Shown here piece by piece: positions 36,201 to 37,582 of a stretch of 37,582 nt of DNA (the stretch's first letter is position 1; every line of letters starts with the position of its first letter). The stretch is from Draconibacterium orientale (GTDB lineage: Bacteria > Bacteroidota > Bacteroidia > Bacteroidales > FEN-979). The stretch lies in NCBI GenBank assembly GCA_020719165.1, contig DYQT01000001.1, forward strand, positions 45,781 through 83,362, in the 5' to 3' direction. The position numbers and the translations under genes are program-made. The notes below the pieces were generated by a model. That model was not told the DNA's origin and did no database searches. It saw nothing but the letters and a program-made list of their open reading frames with translations.

Positions 36201-37126
36201 AAGGTTTGCAGCAGTTTGCGGCTGTATTTGACCGGAATTTCAGGATCCGGTTTGGATTGTCCTGAATCTTTCTGAACAGTTTTCCGGAGGATCGCTTTTC
36301 CCTTTACTGCATTCAGGTAGCCCGTTATGATATTTGCAAGGTTGACAATCAGGTGGCGTTCTTCCTCCAGAAAAGGTCCTTCGAATGATGTCTGGAAAGC
36401 TTTGAGATAGCAAATCTGAATATACCCTTGCTGGCTGTCGATGGTTTCGAATGTTTGTTTTTGCGACCACTCTGTTTCGCGGAATGCAGGAGTTTTTACT
36501 TCAATGTTTCCATATTTGATGCGGCCTACGGTATATTCGGGGTATTGCCAGGCTCGTGGCAAAATGAGACAAATCTGGTGCAAAGCCTCTTCGATGGGCT
36601 TGCCCGTTCGCAGGATTGCGGTAGTTTGGTTTATTGCTGTAAGTTCCTTTAAACGTTCGCGGGTAATGTATCTCCCTTCGCGACCCTTCACGCCATTGAG
36701 ATAACCTTCAATGAGGCTGGCCAGGGTAACCACGAGGTTGCGCTCTTCTTTTAAAAAGGGCCCCTCGTCACTTTCTTGAAATTCTTTGAGATAAAAAATG
36801 TCAATGGTTCCTTTCAGGTTATCGATGGTATCAAAAGCCTGCTCTTGTTTCCATTGGGTTTCGGTAAAACCGGAGCTGGTAAATTCCAGTTCCTCGTAAC
36901 GTATCCTCACGACCGTAAACTCGGGATACTGCCATGCTTTGGGCAAAATCCGGCATATTTCGTAAAGGGTTTCGGGGATGGATTTTCCCTCTTTGATGAT
37001 GGCTGTACTTTCATTGATAGCAGCCAATTCTTTGAGACGTTCCTGGTTGTTATAAACCAGTTGTTTCAAGTCAATCGGGTCGGCAGATCCGATTGGGACG
37101 ATATTGATGTTGTCGGTGGTTGACAT
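33233..37126 (-). CDS. PEP/pyruvate-binding (PPDK-N, PEP synthase-like ATP-binding) domain protein with duplicated N-terminal GAF-like modules, receiver-like regions and an unassigned C-terminal domain
   Basis: PPDK-N signatures 'EGALGGKGRGLAFANTLI', 'KPLAIRSSGLFEDSQNQPFAGIFETYL', 'VVIQEVVGNQY', 'SFYLLQIKPL'; tandem duplication at aa 29-148 and 157-276. No 'GGxTSHAAI' phosphohistidine domain seen. Confidence 0.88.
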   Translation of the reverse strand: MSTTDNINIVPIGSADPIDLKQLVYNNQERLKELAAINESTAIIKEGKSIPETLYEICRILPKAWQYPEFTVVRIRYEELEFTSSGFTETQWKQEQAFDTIDNLKGTIDIFYLKEFQESDEGPFLKEERNLVVTLASLIEGYLNGVKGREGRYITRERLKELTAINQTTAILRTGKPIEEALHQICLILPRAWQYPEYTVGRIKYGNIEVKTPAFRETEWSQKQTFETIDSQQGYIQICYLKAFQTSFEGPFLEEERHLIVNLANIITGYLNAVKGKAILRKTVQKDSGQSKPDPEIPVKYSRKLLQTFLNRTNYNRDLYHDLMPFKVKEILLVANLYDAYSIEKEGRFSEHVLGEFYSLSLSTMPRITGVSTAEEVMEQLNTKHYDLIIIMIGSDKKFPLELSKIVKDQFQYIPVFLLLNSNSDIAVYEEEPEKLTWIDRIFVWNGDSKIFFAMINYLEDKINVENDTSIGMVRVILLVEDSSKYYSLYMPMLYNIVLEQTKNIIEDVTSDELYRILRLKARPKILLASTYEEAIYIFNKYRDNILCLISDVKFKKDGKLNDNAGFSLVKQTRKELFDLPIVLQSSDEHNAQKAYELKASFINKNSETLLVEFRSFITHYLGFGNFIYRDKEGGQIAVAKSLKEFEDLLKTIPEESLLYHARKDHFSLWLMARGEIQVAKILNPAKVTDFKDPASLREYLFNVIQDFRNEQNIGKVIPFEESSITDEHNILALTEGALGGKGRGLAFANTLIYNYDFAQHVPNINIRTPKTSIIGTDEFEYFLDRNKLRERAVYEPDYDQIKRLFIEGRLTETLIRKLKLIIKHITKPLAIRSSGLFEDSQNQPFAGIFETYLIPNNHPDPKTRLDQLMDAIKLVYASVYSPVAKGYVEAVNYRIEQEKMAVVIQEVVGNQYQDVFYPHISGVAQSFNYYPFAHMKPEEGFAVAALGLGRYVVEGEKAFRFSPLYPNLEINSAKDQYKGSQVYFYAVDLKKQDVNLLDGEDAGLRKLDIYDAEMHGTLKHLASVYSIENDRISAGLRDMGPRVVNFADILKYNYIPMAKTIEVVLDVVKEALGSPVEIEFAIDLDKDNDYKASFYLLQIKPLIGNVADFVIDMDKIPKQDILLYSEKEMGNGLVDTIDEVIFVDPDTFDKGKTVEMAEEIDKINAEMGKAGKKYILVGPGRWGTRDRWIGIPVVWPQISNAKVIVETSLEGFPLDASSGSHFFHNVTSMNVGYFCIQPELSDSFIRYDVLKAQKNIRKTQYFSIVKFDKPLTVRMDGKKRISVITWQNEPIGNVSL
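36299..37042 (-). repeat. Tandem internal duplication (about 120 aa, period 128 aa) in the PPDK-N chimera
   Basis: 'ERLKELAAINESTAIIKEGKSIPETLYEICRILPKAWQYPEFTVVRIRYEELE...GPFLKEERNLVVTLASLIEGYLNGVKG' versus 'ERLKELTAINQTTAILRTGKPIEEALHQICLILPRAWQYPEYTVGRIKYGNIE...GPFLEEERHLIVNLANIITGYLNAVKG'. Confidence 0.9.
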
Positions 37127-37149
37127 GAGGTAGCAGGGGATGAAGGCCT

Positions 37150-37182
37150 CAAAATTAGCACTTTCTTTTTAACTAATTACAA
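37150..37182 (-). promoter_or_regulatory. Bacteroidetes-type promoter for the PPDK-N/NuoEF-like operon
   Basis: Minus strand reads GTTG-N22-TAATTTTG, ending 24 nt before the ATG at 37126: TTG -33-like and TAnnTTTG -7 elements. Confidence 0.5.
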
Positions 37183-37425
37183 CCCTGAAAACGAAATATT
37201 TTCCACTTTCAAACGGAACGGCATGGACATGGTGAACAAATGAAAAACCCGTCACATCGGATGGATCAGCCAAGAAACCAGAGCAGCGCTCCACAATCAT
37301 GAATTTCAGAAGTAAAAAAGAACGCATTTCCCACATCCATCAATACGTATTTTACTTATTAATCATACGTACATTTCTTATCAATTTGAAATTTAAACCA
37401 TTATAAAAATAAATAGGAAAAATTG

Positions 37426-37433
37426 TATGTTTG
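37426..37433 (+). promoter_or_regulatory. Candidate -7 element (TATGTTTG) upstream of the truncated gene at the right edge
   Basis: TAnnTTTG match about 100 nt before the ATG at 37531. No convincing -33. Confidence 0.3.
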
Positions 37434-37530
37434 CTGTCAGAAATTTTGTTTAATATTGTGAATTATTTCACATACTAAATTATCCATCAAACCTTTCACA
37501 ACACTCAATCATTAATTTAATCAATCCACT

Positions 37531-37582
37531 ATGAACAACGACATGTTAAAAAAACTGCTCGACGAATTCATGGCCAAGGTTA
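37531..37582 (+). CDS. Start of a gene truncated by the window (MNNDMLKKLLDEFMAKV...)
   Basis: ATG with open frame to the window end, preceded by a long AT-rich intergenic region. Only 17 codons visible. Confidence 0.45.
   Translation, partial: MNNDMLKKLLDEFMAKV

Noticed and set aside
1-37582. CRISPR array, tRNA/rRNA genes, transposase or prophage genes
   Set aside because: No spaced direct-repeat array, tRNA cloverleaf, rRNA segment or transposase/integrase motif was recognised. The only tandem DNA repeats seen are short heptads.

Overview
Bacteroidetes-type chromosomal window, judged from T9SS C-terminal sorting domains, TAnnTTTG promoter motifs and 'ATTTACG' intergenic microrepeats. It falls into four blocks. 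(1) 2..8678 (+): a tandem cluster of secreted multidomain proteins with cohesin-like modules, dockerin-like modules and T9SS sorting tails, then a tiny Pro/Gly-rich protein with a PIDGG-type C-terminal sorting-like tail and a PepSY-like protein. (2) 8687..26435: a glycan or surface-polysaccharide region. It contains three TMTC/GT-C-like TPR membrane proteins, a YfhO-like protein, a GtrB / multi-TM / GtrA cassette, a methyltransferase, a GNAT, two adjacent paralogous five-bladed beta-propeller glycosidase-like proteins, an ATP-grasp ligase and a DegT-family aminotransferase. (3) 26483..37126 (-): an apparent operon with a chimeric PPDK-N (PEP-synthase-like ATP-binding) protein carrying duplicated N-terminal modules and receiver-like regions. 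It is followed by NuoE-like, NuoF/HydB-like and a giant 2Fe2S-GltD-ferredoxin-NuoG fusion (a candidate electron-bifurcating NADH/NADPH/ferredoxin complex), then a ferritin/rubrerythrin-like protein. (4) A divergent intergenic region and the start of a truncated gene at the right edge. The strongest leads are the cohesin/dockerin/T9SS cluster, the flavin/FeS fusion complex and the PPDK-N chimera with an unassigned C-terminal domain. All family assignments were read by eye from translated motifs; no database search was run.
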